Part shown: one piece after another, positions 28,060-37,462 of the stretch
Layout of the letters: each line of letters begins with the position of its first letter
Position numbering within the stretch: the first letter of the stretch is position 1
From: an uncultured Flavobacteriales bacterium
GTDB lineage: Bacteria; Bacteroidota; Bacteroidia; Flavobacteriales_D; Crocinitomicaceae
Direction of reading: 5' to 3'
Assembly: GCA_913054135.1 (NCBI GenBank)
Contig: CAJXJK010000010.1
Coordinates: 1 to 64,000, forward strand
DNA: 64,000 bases
The notes under the pieces: model-generated
What the model saw: only the letters and a program-made list of their open reading frames with translations
What the model was told of the DNA's origin: nothing
Databases searched by the model: none
Translations under genes and position numbers: made by a program

Positions 28060-28208
28060 GAGCTTTAATTTTTGAATGGAAACAAATATAATTCAATTAA
28101 ACATAGGTTTTACGCCAAAATTAATTTTTAAAGAAAAAGTAACAAAAACGTTTTAAATGAATAATATCGGGACTTCTGGCTTATCTTTGTTTTTTAAATT
28201 TTATTAAA

Positions 28209-28838
28209 ATGGACTTGATATCATCTCTAAATAAGCGTTACGCCTGCAAGAAATTTAATCCTAACAAAGTACTTTCTCAACTTCAAGTTGATGAGATTAT
28301 TGAGGCAGGAAGATTGACAGCAACTTCATATGGTGCGCAATTGATGAAATTCGTCTTGGTTGAAGACAAGGAGTTGAGAGAAAAACTGGTGAACTGTTCT
28401 TTTGGTCAAAGACAAGTGGCAGATGCATCTCATTTGTTAGTCATTTGCCGTGAACGTGATATTGATTTATCTCACTTTGAAGATTATATTTCAAGGGTAG
28501 CTGAGGTTAGAGGAACCGAAATTGAAAAGTTGGACGGATTCAAGAATATGATGGCAAATTCTATTCTTACAAAATCAGAAGAAGATCAAGAAATCTGGAT
28601 GAATAAGCAGTGCTATATCGCTTTAGGGAACCTCTTAACTGCATGTGCGATAATGGGGATTGATTCATGTCCTATGGAGGGCTTTTTGCCTGAAGAGTAT
28701 GACGAAATCCTTGATTTAGAAAAGCAAAATTTAGCTTCAGTATTGGTATTACCAATTGGTTTTAGAGCAGATGACTGCCCAAATGCTTCAAATAAAAAAG
28801 TAAGAAGAAAGACCGAAGATTTTTTAGTTAAAATCTAA
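28209..28838 (+). CDS. Nitroreductase family NAD(P)H-dependent oxidoreductase
   Basis: LNKRYACKKFNPNKVLSQLQVDEIIEAGRLTATSYGAQ, GIDSCPMEGFLPEEYDEIL. TATCTTTG box at 28182-28189. Confidence 0.85.
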   Translation: MDLISSLNKRYACKKFNPNKVLSQLQVDEIIEAGRLTATSYGAQLMKFVLVEDKELREKLVNCSFGQRQVADASHLLVICRERDIDLSHFEDYISRVAEVRGTEIEKLDGFKNMMANSILTKSEEDQEIWMNKQCYIALGNLLTACAIMGIDSCPMEGFLPEEYDEILDLEKQNLASVLVLPIGFRADDCPNASNKKVRRKTEDFLVKI

Positions 28839-30106
28839 AGTACTACTAGCTTTTTCGTAATTGTAGCAGCTTCATTAGAAAGCTGCACGAAGTACAATCC
28901 TGACGGTAAGCCTTCAATTTTTTGCTGAGAATTGATTGTCATTTCTTTGACTAGTTTACCACTTTCAGTAAAGATTCTCAAGTAAGCACTTTCGTTTGGA
29001 ATGTTCCCAATAACGATTGTTCCGTTTGATGGATTCGGATATACATTAAATTCAAATTCACCAACATCTGATATGCTAGCAGGATTGCCGCTAATTAAAT
29101 CGATTCTCTCGTTTTCAAGAACTCCTCTCATTAAGTCAACTTGACCAAGAGTAAATGAGTTTTGACATGTCTCTGCCGAATAATCCATGTAGTTTTCAAC
29201 CATATCAGGCAGATCTCCTAAAGTTGTAATGTTATCGGTACAAGTGTTTTTTGTGGTATCGCAATCTTGATTTGATTGGTCATCAGCATTTGGCGTGTCA
29301 TCAATCCCGTCTTCTTCAGTGCAATCGCCATCTCCCCAAATATGTCTTAATCCTAAGTAGTGACCTACTTCGTGAACACAAGTTTTACCTTCAACATCTA
29401 CCGGTCCACCACCTAAATCTAAAGTATTAGGGTTATTAGAACCAAAAGCTTCAAATTCTATCACAACACCATCACTTAAGTTATCTGCTGAACCTGGAGG
29501 CCAGTTCGGTAAATTATTTGGTGGACTCGCATATCCTAACAAAAATGGAGTACTAAAAAGCTGCATATTACAAACCCAGATATTTAAATATCGTGATTGA
29601 TCCCAAGGGTCAATTCCGCCGTCGGCGTCACTTTTAACTCCTTCTGCCGGACTGCCGCCAACACCTAAGAATGATGTTTGAGTGGTATTGGTTCTTGTAA
29701 TTCCTGTTGTAGGTTGTCCGCTTGGGTCAATTTGTGCTAATTGAAATTGAATATATGAATCACCAACAATGGTGGTGTAATCATCTCTCATGTTAACGGT
29801 ATCGGCATTTGTTCTTCTGAAAGATTCGTTTAAAATGTCAATTTGATTGAAAACGACACTGTCATCTAAATTCTCCGAAGCATCATTGTACACTATATGA
29901 ACTACTACCGGAATCGTATATACCGTTGATCGATCTGTACTTACAGATGTTTTTGCTCTTTGAAAAGACTCTTCAACCGAGTTTAAATAACCAGGAGTCA
30001 ATTCTTCTTGATGAAGCATAGCTTCATGTGTATAGCATTTATGTACATTTTGTGCAGCTGCATTTAAAGATGTAAAAACTGCAATGAGGATTAGAATTCT
30101 ATTCAT
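28835..30106 (-). CDS. M43-type (pappalysin-like) zinc metalloprotease with T9SS type A sorting domain
   Basis: HEVGHYLGLRHIWGDG zinc motif and Met-turn ENYMDYSAETCQNSFTLGQ; C-terminus FNVYPNPSNGTIVIGN...LPSGLYFVQL. Confidence 0.9.
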   Translation of the reverse strand: MNRILILIAVFTSLNAAAQNVHKCYTHEAMLHQEELTPGYLNSVEESFQRAKTSVSTDRSTVYTIPVVVHIVYNDASENLDDSVVFNQIDILNESFRRTNADTVNMRDDYTTIVGDSYIQFQLAQIDPSGQPTTGITRTNTTQTSFLGVGGSPAEGVKSDADGGIDPWDQSRYLNIWVCNMQLFSTPFLLGYASPPNNLPNWPPGSADNLSDGVVIEFEAFGSNNPNTLDLGGGPVDVEGKTCVHEVGHYLGLRHIWGDGDCTEEDGIDDTPNADDQSNQDCDTTKNTCTDNITTLGDLPDMVENYMDYSAETCQNSFTLGQVDLMRGVLENERIDLISGNPASISDVGEFEFNVYPNPSNGTIVIGNIPNESAYLRIFTESGKLVKEMTINSQQKIEGLPSGLYFVQLSNEAATITKKLVVL

Positions 30107-30380
30107 GACAAAGGGATTTAATACAAACTAAATAAATTATGCACACATAACGATAAGGAGATTTATTAACGGTTGTAAATAAATTATAGGAGGTGATTTT
30201 TCTTGCCCCCATCAATTTATTGAAAGATTTCAATCGCGAACTCAGTCATGAAAAGTGAGCTATTTGAGGGTTACGAAGATGCCCTGCGTTCTCAGAATTT
30301 AAACAGTGTTAATCACTGAAAGTCATCAAAAAATAAGGGTGTTAAGAAAGGAAATAAGAGGTGTCAAAGATTTGAGAGAA

Positions 30381-30794
30381 TTACTTTCTCATGAAAATTA
30401 ATCTGTGATCACCTTTGGTTACAAATAGGGCGTCTGTTGCTGGGTCAAAAACGCACTTGATTTCAATTGTTTTGATTTCGTTTTTTGTCAAGGCTCCACT
30501 TCCTGAAATGCTTGAAGCTGTGATTCCGTCATCTGATTTGGTAGCAATGAACTGGTCACTTGGTTGAAAGTGGTTGTAATCGTAATAAGTTCCTAAAATG
30601 ATTGTTGACTTATTTTCACCAGCCACAAATTCTATACGGCTCAATTTTTCATCTGCTAAAAAGACAGGAGCATCTTCTAAATCTCCAACGTATGCCCAAG
30701 TTCCGATCAAGGGATCACCTTCTTTAAGGGTTTCTTGAGAGTAAGAGCTCACACTCAATAGGGCAACAAACAAAAATACAATAGTCGTTTTCAT
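30381..30794 (-). CDS. Hypothetical secreted protein
   Basis: Signal peptide MKTTIVFLFVALLSVSSYSQ; single small beta-rich domain starting DPLIGTWAYVGDLE. Confidence 0.55.
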   Translation of the reverse strand: MKTTIVFLFVALLSVSSYSQETLKEGDPLIGTWAYVGDLEDAPVFLADEKLSRIEFVAGENKSTIILGTYYDYNHFQPSDQFIATKSDDGITASSISGSGALTKNEIKTIEIKCVFDPATDALFVTKGDHRLIFMRK

Positions 30795-30900
30795 ACCCCC
30801 AATTTATGGATTTTATGTGACTTATGAAATAATAAGAATGACACTTTACTCATTTAGAGTAGATTGTGAAAAGATAAACAAATGACATTTTAGTCCATAA

Positions 30901-30932
30901 AAAAAGGGTCTACCATTTGGCAGACCCTTTTT
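30901..30932 (-). terminator. Intrinsic terminator
   Basis: AAAAAGGGTCTACCATTTGGCAGACCCTTTTT just after the stop of the 30950..34549 gene. Confidence 0.75.
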
Positions 30933-30949
30933 GTAAATAAGCTTTTTGT

Positions 30950-33900
30950 TTATTGCAAGATTATTCTTGTAGGAATTTTGTAATCATTTCCTGTCAATTC
31001 AATAATGTAAATTCCTTTCGAAAGTCCATTCAAATCAAGTTTAATTTTTTCTTGATTAACAGAAGTTGATTGAATTAATTTACCATCTAATGAAAGGATA
31101 TTAATGCTTGCATTAAGTGGGTTTCCTTCAATATCAATTGTTACCATTCCGTTAGTCGGATTAGGATAAACACTGTATGAAAAGTCAGCATCAGCAATTG
31201 ATAATTGTGAATTCACAGTAACAACAAGTGTTTCAGTACATCCATTGGCATCAGCAACTTCAACTGTATAAGTTCCAGCAATTAATCCTGTTAAATCTTC
31301 AGTATCATCAGTGTCTCCTGTTCCGTCATTATCCCAATCATATGTGTATGGAGATGTTCCACCAGAAACCGTTAAATCAATTTCTCCATCACTCCCAGCC
31401 AGCTCATGAGTAATTACAGAGCTTAAAGTCATTCCAGCAGGATCAGTAAGCGTCACTGCCAATAAAGTAATACATCCTCCAGCATCCATTACTGATACAT
31501 TGTAAGTTCCAGCACTTAAGGCAATCAAGTCTTCATTATCATCAAAATCTCCAGTTCCGTCTGTGTCCCAATCGTAAGTATAGGGTGCAGTCCCACCAGT
31601 AACAGTTACATCTATGGTTCCGTCAGCACCCCCATTACAAGTTGGGTCTACACTAACTCCTGTTACAGTTGCTGCGCCGATATTTACTAAAGTGACATTA
31701 ACTGTGTCAGGACACATATTCGCATCTTGAACAATCAACTCAAAATCTCCAATGTCTAGGCCAGCTAAGTCTTCTGTGTCATCAAAATCACCCGTTCCAT
31801 CATTGTCCCAGTCAAATGTATATGCCCCAGTACCCCCAGTCGTTTGAATGTCTATCGCACCATCAGTTCCTCCGCAAGTCACATCAGTTTGAGTTAATAT
31901 TGTCGCGTCTATAGCAGTAGCCGGTTCGTTAATAGTGACTGTTCCGCCATCAGTACAACCATTATCATCCATTAATTGTCCAATATAGGTTCCAGCACCA
32001 ATGTTTATTAAATCTTCAGTGTCATCAAAATCACCCGTTCCGTCATTGTCCCAATCATAGGTGTAAGGAGCGGTACCTCCAGTGACTGTAATGTCTATTG
32101 ACCCTGTAGTGTCCCCAAAGCAAAGCACATCAACTTGTGTAGCAGCAACCGCTAAATCAGATGTTACAATTACATCAAATGTACATACAGAACCATTACT
32201 TGATCCGTCAGTTGCAGAATAAGTCACAGTTGTAGTTCCTAATGGGAAGGTATCGCCTGAATTGTGTGATGATACCATTATTACAGCACCACAGTTATCT
32301 GTTGCTGTAGGAGTTGTCCATGTCACTATAGCAGCACAACCAGCAGTATTTGTTGTCACAGAGATATCTGCTAAACAGTCAATAACTGGTGGAATGTTAT
32401 CTTCAACGGTTACGTTAGAAACGCAAGAAGAAGAATTTCCAGATTCATCAGTAAATGTTGTGGTCACAGCAATTGTTGAACCTATATCAGAACAGTCAAA
32501 GGTAGCTGGGACAGTAGTTGCTGTTAAAGAACCACAGTTATCAGTTGAACCATTATCAGTTATAGCATTACCAACACCATTCACAGCTAAAACACCTCTT
32601 AAGCCACCAATTCCAGTAGCAATACTAATTGGTGTTCCGGTACCGTCACCTAAAGCCTTTCTAACTTCACCACTAGTGTTAGCCCAAAACAGCATCTCCG
32701 AATTTGGTTCATAGTCAATTCCGAAAGGGCTATTTTCACCAGAGTATATAGCTGTTAAAGTAGCGACTCCATCTAAACTTCCCATAAGTATTTCGTCATT
32801 TCCATAATTGGTTACCCATAATCTATTGTTGGCAGGATCAATATCAATTTGTCTTGGATCAGAAAGACCATCTGCGTTATCATATATTAGTGTGCCTCCT
32901 GTTCCATCAGGGTTTACAGAAAAAACTTCATCACTATTGTCTACGTAATAAACTTTGTCACCTATTGGATCATACGCTACCCCTCTAATTGCATTGTTTG
33001 AAGTTGCAATTTGAACAGCTGGTGCAATACCATTTAAATCGGCTGCATAAACACCATCATAAGAACTTGTGAAAAAGTACCTGTTATTTGTGGCGTCAAC
33101 AGCAACATCATGAGTTGAGTTAAATGTGCTTGAATTTCCTAAGTTAGAGAGCAATCCACTTTGAAGATCACCTTTTTTTATGTTTTGTGATTGTCCACCA
33201 CCGAAAAAGATTTCTCCAGCTTCATAGTCCATACCAATCGCATGCGATCCTGTACTTGGGAAAACTGTTGTTGGAGAATTTCCATCTTGAGTAATCGAAG
33301 AAATACTACCCGATTGAACAGTTGAATAAAAAACTAGGTTTTCAAATATAATTCCATTGCCATTTTGGTCAATTTCCACGATTCCATCTTGGCAATTGGC
33401 AATTGGAGAAATGGTATCTAAAACTGTTATAGTTGCTGAACACGTATCCGAATTACCTGCAACATCTAGAGCTACAAGATCTACAATATTAGCACCAAGA
33501 TCATTGCAATCAAAATCAAGAGAAAGAGCAGGTGTTGTTGATCCTGCAATTGTCACATCTCTGAATCCACCATATGAACCAGAGATTAAAGTAGTAACTA
33601 CCCCAGACCCATCTGACGCCCCTGAATGTACTTCGTCATTAGCCCCAAAAGTTACCCAAAGAAGACCATTCGTTATTGGATCAAAGTGAATACCATATAT
33701 CCCAGATTGGCCACTCCATGTTACATTAGCAGTAGCTAATCCATCAAGAGTTCCGTCATAAATTTCATCCGTATCTCTGTTTGTCCACCAAACTCTATTT
33801 GTTGCGGGGTCTATTGCAACTTGTCTAGGACCTGAAACACCATCAGCATTATCATATAAAACAACTGCACCAGTTCCGTCAGGATTCATTGATACGATTT

Positions 33901-34549
33901 CATTATTTCCTAAATCGCAGATGATTACTTTATCATTTATTGCATCATATTCAACGCCTGTTATTTGACCAGAGTTATCATAAATTTGAAGGGCAGTTCC
34001 TGTACCATCAAGGTTACCACTATAAAGTCCACCTCCACTGGCAGTGAAAAACATTCTATTATTAGCCGCGTCTATGTCTAAATCGTGATGTTCACAACAC
34101 ATTCCACTTGCATTAGGCAGTGTAGCATTACCTCCACCTCCAAAGGCATCTGCTGTCATTATTTCCCACTCGTTTCCACCAGGAACATAAATTTGCTCAT
34201 TTGTAGGTTCAAATTCTATTCCTACCGGACCTTCAGATTGACCGATAAAAGAGCTATATAATACCGTCATATTCGATCCATCTGGGTCAGAAGTCCAAAC
34301 CTGATCACTATTTACAGCTGTAATCACAAGTTTTATTGGTTTCGCAAAATATACGCTCGCTAGAGCACAAAAATCAGTAGAAGCATTATCAACTGATGTT
34401 GCTGGAACGGTAACATTTCCTGTTCCATCTAAATAAACTGTAATGTCTTGACAAATTGCTGTCGGTGCCGTTACGTCCGGAGCACATTGAGCTTGAGCAC
34501 CCAATGAAGCTAGGATTAAACTACCACACAATAAAATATTTTTAGTCAT
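30950..34549 (-). CDS. T9SS type A multidomain secreted protein: HYR-like modules, two beta-propeller-like segments, four SprB-like repeats
   Basis: 1199 aa; signal peptide; APTAICQDITVYLDGTGNVTV and SPIANCQDGIVEIDQNGNG HYR-like starts; two arrays with MNPDGTG/VNPDGTG and DNADG.S.PRQ.(A/D)IDPA.NR(V/L)W; C-terminus YSVYPNPTNGMVTID...LSKGIYIIEL. Confidence 0.85.
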   Translation of the reverse strand: MTKNILLCGSLILASLGAQAQCAPDVTAPTAICQDITVYLDGTGNVTVPATSVDNASTDFCALASVYFAKPIKLVITAVNSDQVWTSDPDGSNMTVLYSSFIGQSEGPVGIEFEPTNEQIYVPGGNEWEIMTADAFGGGGNATLPNASGMCCEHHDLDIDAANNRMFFTASGGGLYSGNLDGTGTALQIYDNSGQITGVEYDAINDKVIICDLGNNEIVSMNPDGTGAVVLYDNADGVSGPRQVAIDPATNRVWWTNRDTDEIYDGTLDGLATANVTWSGQSGIYGIHFDPITNGLLWVTFGANDEVHSGASDGSGVVTTLISGSYGGFRDVTIAGSTTPALSLDFDCNDLGANIVDLVALDVAGNSDTCSATITVLDTISPIANCQDGIVEIDQNGNGIIFENLVFYSTVQSGSISSITQDGNSPTTVFPSTGSHAIGMDYEAGEIFFGGGQSQNIKKGDLQSGLLSNLGNSSTFNSTHDVAVDATNNRYFFTSSYDGVYAADLNGIAPAVQIATSNNAIRGVAYDPIGDKVYYVDNSDEVFSVNPDGTGGTLIYDNADGLSDPRQIDIDPANNRLWVTNYGNDEILMGSLDGVATLTAIYSGENSPFGIDYEPNSEMLFWANTSGEVRKALGDGTGTPISIATGIGGLRGVLAVNGVGNAITDNGSTDNCGSLTATTVPATFDCSDIGSTIAVTTTFTDESGNSSSCVSNVTVEDNIPPVIDCLADISVTTNTAGCAAIVTWTTPTATDNCGAVIMVSSHNSGDTFPLGTTTVTYSATDGSSNGSVCTFDVIVTSDLAVAATQVDVLCFGDTTGSIDITVTGGTAPYTYDWDNDGTGDFDDTEDLINIGAGTYIGQLMDDNGCTDGGTVTINEPATAIDATILTQTDVTCGGTDGAIDIQTTGGTGAYTFDWDNDGTGDFDDTEDLAGLDIGDFELIVQDANMCPDTVNVTLVNIGAATVTGVSVDPTCNGGADGTIDVTVTGGTAPYTYDWDTDGTGDFDDNEDLIALSAGTYNVSVMDAGGCITLLAVTLTDPAGMTLSSVITHELAGSDGEIDLTVSGGTSPYTYDWDNDGTGDTDDTEDLTGLIAGTYTVEVADANGCTETLVVTVNSQLSIADADFSYSVYPNPTNGMVTIDIEGNPLNASINILSLDGKLIQSTSVNQEKIKLDLNGLSKGIYIIELTGNDYKIPTRIILQ
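31296..32070 (-). repeat. Four tandem SprB-like coding repeats with DWDxDGTGDxDD loops, period about 240 bp
   Basis: YDWDNDGTGDFDDTEDL, FDWDNDGTGDFDDTEDL, YDWDTDGTGDFDDNEDL and YDWDNDGTGDTDDTEDL, with closely similar DNA at about 31296, 31530, 31770 and 32011. Confidence 0.8.
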
Positions 34550-34573
34550 AACTTTTGTTTAAGCGTTGAAGCC

Positions 34574-34581
34574 CAAATATA
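34574..34581 (-). promoter_or_regulatory. Candidate -7 box TATATTTG
   Basis: CAAATATA on the plus strand, 25 bp upstream of the ORF start at 34549. Confidence 0.35.
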
Positions 34582-34729
34582 ATTAAGAAGCTTCGTTAAA
34601 CCTATTTAAGTCAACTGATTGTTGTCATAAATTAGTTTTTATGGAATTTAGGTTCCTTTTGAATCAATGTTATGTACACTTCAAGTTTTTTAGAACTGAT
34701 GTATATAGCTTATCCATTAAATTGAAAAT

Positions 34730-35707
34730 ATGAAACCCATCATACTAATCCTTGCTTTCTTTTGCTCTGTGCTTTCTTTTGGAAATGATATTCTTCAAAA
34801 GACCAATATGCAGTCATATGAGATTAGTATTAAAACAACAGTTGAACATTGGGGCATGGGTGATTCTGAAACCAATTTGTTTTTGGCCTATTTAAAATCT
34901 AACGAGTATCAAAATTGTAAGAAATCGAAGGTGGATGAAACCGCTAAACTGGCGCCTTTAGGAAGGGTAGGAGATTCTTGCATTTACTATAATATCCCTC
35001 TAGGGAGAAAAAAGCTGTTTGGTAAAAAAGCGACTTTTCACAATGCGTTTGAACTAGAAACTTATGACGTTGAAGTTGATTTTGATAAGATTGACAGTCT
35101 TTATGAATATGACCCTTGTGACCCAAATGTTATGTTGTACACAAGTTCAAGCAAGCCGTTTATAGATATTGAGCAACCTTATCTTTTTGATATCTCTCAG
35201 GCTATCATGAACGAAAGCAGTGACATTTTAGATTATGCCGAAAGATGTTATTTATTTGTGGCAAGTAGGTTTGAGTATGGTGAACGAGAGTCTGGCTTCA
35301 AAACTTTGAATTATACCTTATTGAATCGTAAAGGTGATTGTGGCAACTTAAGTTCTGTTTTTATCACACTTTTAAGAATGCAAGGTATTCCTGCTAGACA
35401 CCTAATGGGTTTTAGACCAGATGGTGGTTTGCATGTTTGGGCAGATTTCTATCTTCAAAACTATGGATGGATTCCTGTTGATGTGACTTACAAACATGAT
35501 TATCCTTCTCAAGATTATTTCGGCAAAATAAAATTTGAGCACAATGGTTTTATTGTTCAAAGAGGAATTGCGCATCAAATTGACGTCTTAGATAGTCCTA
35601 AAAGAATTGCAGGCCTGCAAACATATACTTATGAGGTATCGTATAATAAGCCTCATCATGCAAAGGTCTACATTTCAAGAAAGGTAGATTGCGTTAAGAA
35701 GAGCTAG
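34730..35707 (+). CDS. Transglutaminase-like domain secreted protein
   Basis: KGDCGNLSSVFITLLRMQGIPARHLMGFRPDGGLHVWADFYLQNYGWIPVDVTY contains the Cys/His/Asp motifs; N-terminal signal peptide. Confidence 0.85.
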   Translation: MKPIILILAFFCSVLSFGNDILQKTNMQSYEISIKTTVEHWGMGDSETNLFLAYLKSNEYQNCKKSKVDETAKLAPLGRVGDSCIYYNIPLGRKKLFGKKATFHNAFELETYDVEVDFDKIDSLYEYDPCDPNVMLYTSSSKPFIDIEQPYLFDISQAIMNESSDILDYAERCYLFVASRFEYGERESGFKTLNYTLLNRKGDCGNLSSVFITLLRMQGIPARHLMGFRPDGGLHVWADFYLQNYGWIPVDVTYKHDYPSQDYFGKIKFEHNGFIVQRGIAHQIDVLDSPKRIAGLQTYTYEVSYNKPHHAKVYISRKVDCVKKS

Positions 35708-35828
35708 TTTACTTTATCTTCCTGACCACTTACTTCTCGGTTTAAATCAGTATCTTAAAAAATAATTTTCGATTAATGGGGTTACCTTTTTAAAAGGATG
35801 ACATAAAGAGGTACAAACTTCCCAAGTA

Positions 35829-36377
35829 ATGACAGATAACGAAATAATATCAGCTTTAAAATCGGGGCACAGAGAGGCCGCGCTTAAAGAGTTGTATAAG
35901 GAGTTTCCGAAAATTAAGGTGAATATCTTATCGTCTGGTGGAGACGAAGAAATCGCTCGTCATCTATTTCATGACAGCCTTATTCTTCTTATCGAGAAGG
36001 TAAACAAACCAGATTTTAAATTAACGGCGAAACTTTCTACTTTTTTATATGGAATCAACCGTTTTTTATGGAAAAACGAACTTAGAAAAAGACATAGAAG
36101 TCCAGAATTGGAATGGAAAGACACTTTGATTTTAACCGCAGATGAGATTGGATATAACGAGGAGAAAGAGGAAAAAATGCAAGTTTTAGAGAAGGTCTTA
36201 AATCAAGTTACAGAGAAGTGTAAAAAGATATTTGAACTCTTTTATTTTAAAAAGGAGAGTATGACAGACATTGCTAAAAAACTAGAGTTTTCTTCAGTGA
36301 ATTCAGCAAAGACACAAAAGTACAAGTGTATGGAGAAAGCCATACAGTTAGCCAAACAAAGTTTACCACAGACATGA
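35829..36377 (+). CDS. RNA polymerase sigma-70 family (ECF-like) sigma factor
   Basis: ARHLFHDSLILLIEKV, KLSTFLYGINRFLWKNELRKRHR, KCKKIFELFYFKKESMTDIAKKLEFSSVNSAKTQKYKCMEKA. Confidence 0.85.
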   Translation: MTDNEIISALKSGHREAALKELYKEFPKIKVNILSSGGDEEIARHLFHDSLILLIEKVNKPDFKLTAKLSTFLYGINRFLWKNELRKRHRSPELEWKDTLILTADEIGYNEEKEEKMQVLEKVLNQVTEKCKKIFELFYFKKESMTDIAKKLEFSSVNSAKTQKYKCMEKAIQLAKQSLPQT

Positions 36378-37453
36378 GATCAGAACTAGAAACATTAGAA
36401 CAAATAGACCAATATTTGGGAGGCAAAATGACCGCAGAAAATGCGGCTTCTTTTAAGGCTGAAATTGCTGCTGATCCTAAGTTGCAATCTTTGGTGAAAG
36501 ACCAACAACTATTAATTCAAACAGTAAATCGTCAAGCTTTAATGGCTGAAATTAATTCAGTTGCTGGATTAGGAGCTGCAGGTGGCGCCGCAGGAGCCGC
36601 CGGCTGGGGCATTGCGCAATGGGCTATAACAGCTCTAGTAGTAGCGGTAGTTGGAGTAGGTGGATACTTCATTTACGACAATTATCAATCAGAAGATTTG
36701 CCTGTTGATTCATCCGAAGAGTTTCTTGCTGAGAATTCAGTTGAAGAGTTTGCATCTGATACAGGTGATATCATTTCATTTGCAATGGAAGATGGGCTAG
36801 ATTCAGAATTGGAAGAAGAGGTGATTGACGCAAATGTTGATCATGAAGTTACCGACCGCAGTGATGGCGGAAATATTTCTGTTGACAAGAACATTGACAG
36901 AAATGATAATGTGAACACTATGGTTCCCTTCGTGACTGCTAATGACGTGAATGCAGTGAACAATAATGAAAAGGACGAAAAAGATCTTTCTCAGACGCCA
37001 GTACACAGTGTTGCCAAAAATAGAAAAGCAACTTATCCTGGAGGATTACTAAAGATGAAAGAATTCTTTAAAAAAGAAATGCGCTATCCAAGAACTCCAC
37101 GAGATAAAGGTCTTGCTGGTACCGTGAAAGTAAATTTCTTGGTGACTGCTGACGGGAAAATAATGGAGCTAGCATCAAATTGTTTTATTTTAAAAGATGC
37201 TGAAGGATTGAAATTGTCGCAGTTTAAGTATTCAAGTAACGGTAAATCTCGTAGAATCTTTGAAGACAAGGCTGAGGCCATTTTTAGAAAGTCTTCGCCT
37301 TGGACGCCGGCAACTAACGCTGAAGGAAATCCTACTCTATCAGAACAAACTTGGTATGTCAATTTTGATTTGAAAGGAGAGAGCTCTATTTATCAATTAG
37401 AGGAGGATGTTCTGCATGATGATTCAAAAATTATGATTGAAAGAAATCAATAA
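36374..37453 (+). CDS. Anti-sigma-like single-pass membrane protein with TonB-like C-terminal domain
   Basis: ATGA overlap with the sigma gene; MRSELETLEQIDQYLGGKMTAENAASFKAEIAADPKLQ; TM helix AITALVVAVVGVGGYFI; C-terminus MRYPRTPRDKGLAGTVKVNFLVTADGKI. Confidence 0.7.
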   Translation: MRSELETLEQIDQYLGGKMTAENAASFKAEIAADPKLQSLVKDQQLLIQTVNRQALMAEINSVAGLGAAGGAAGAAGWGIAQWAITALVVAVVGVGGYFIYDNYQSEDLPVDSSEEFLAENSVEEFASDTGDIISFAMEDGLDSELEEEVIDANVDHEVTDRSDGGNISVDKNIDRNDNVNTMVPFVTANDVNAVNNNEKDEKDLSQTPVHSVAKNRKATYPGGLLKMKEFFKKEMRYPRTPRDKGLAGTVKVNFLVTADGKIMELASNCFILKDAEGLKLSQFKYSSNGKSRRIFEDKAEAIFRKSSPWTPATNAEGNPTLSEQTWYVNFDLKGESSIYQLEEDVLHDDSKIMIERNQ

Positions 37454-37462
37454 GTCTTGATA

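Noticed and set aside
32262-33689. Plus-strand ORFs 32262..32714 (150 aa) and 33357..33689 (110 aa)
   Set aside because: Antisense to the repeat- and propeller-coding part of the 1199-aa gene; composition mirrors the Ser/Thr/Val/Asp-rich sense codons.
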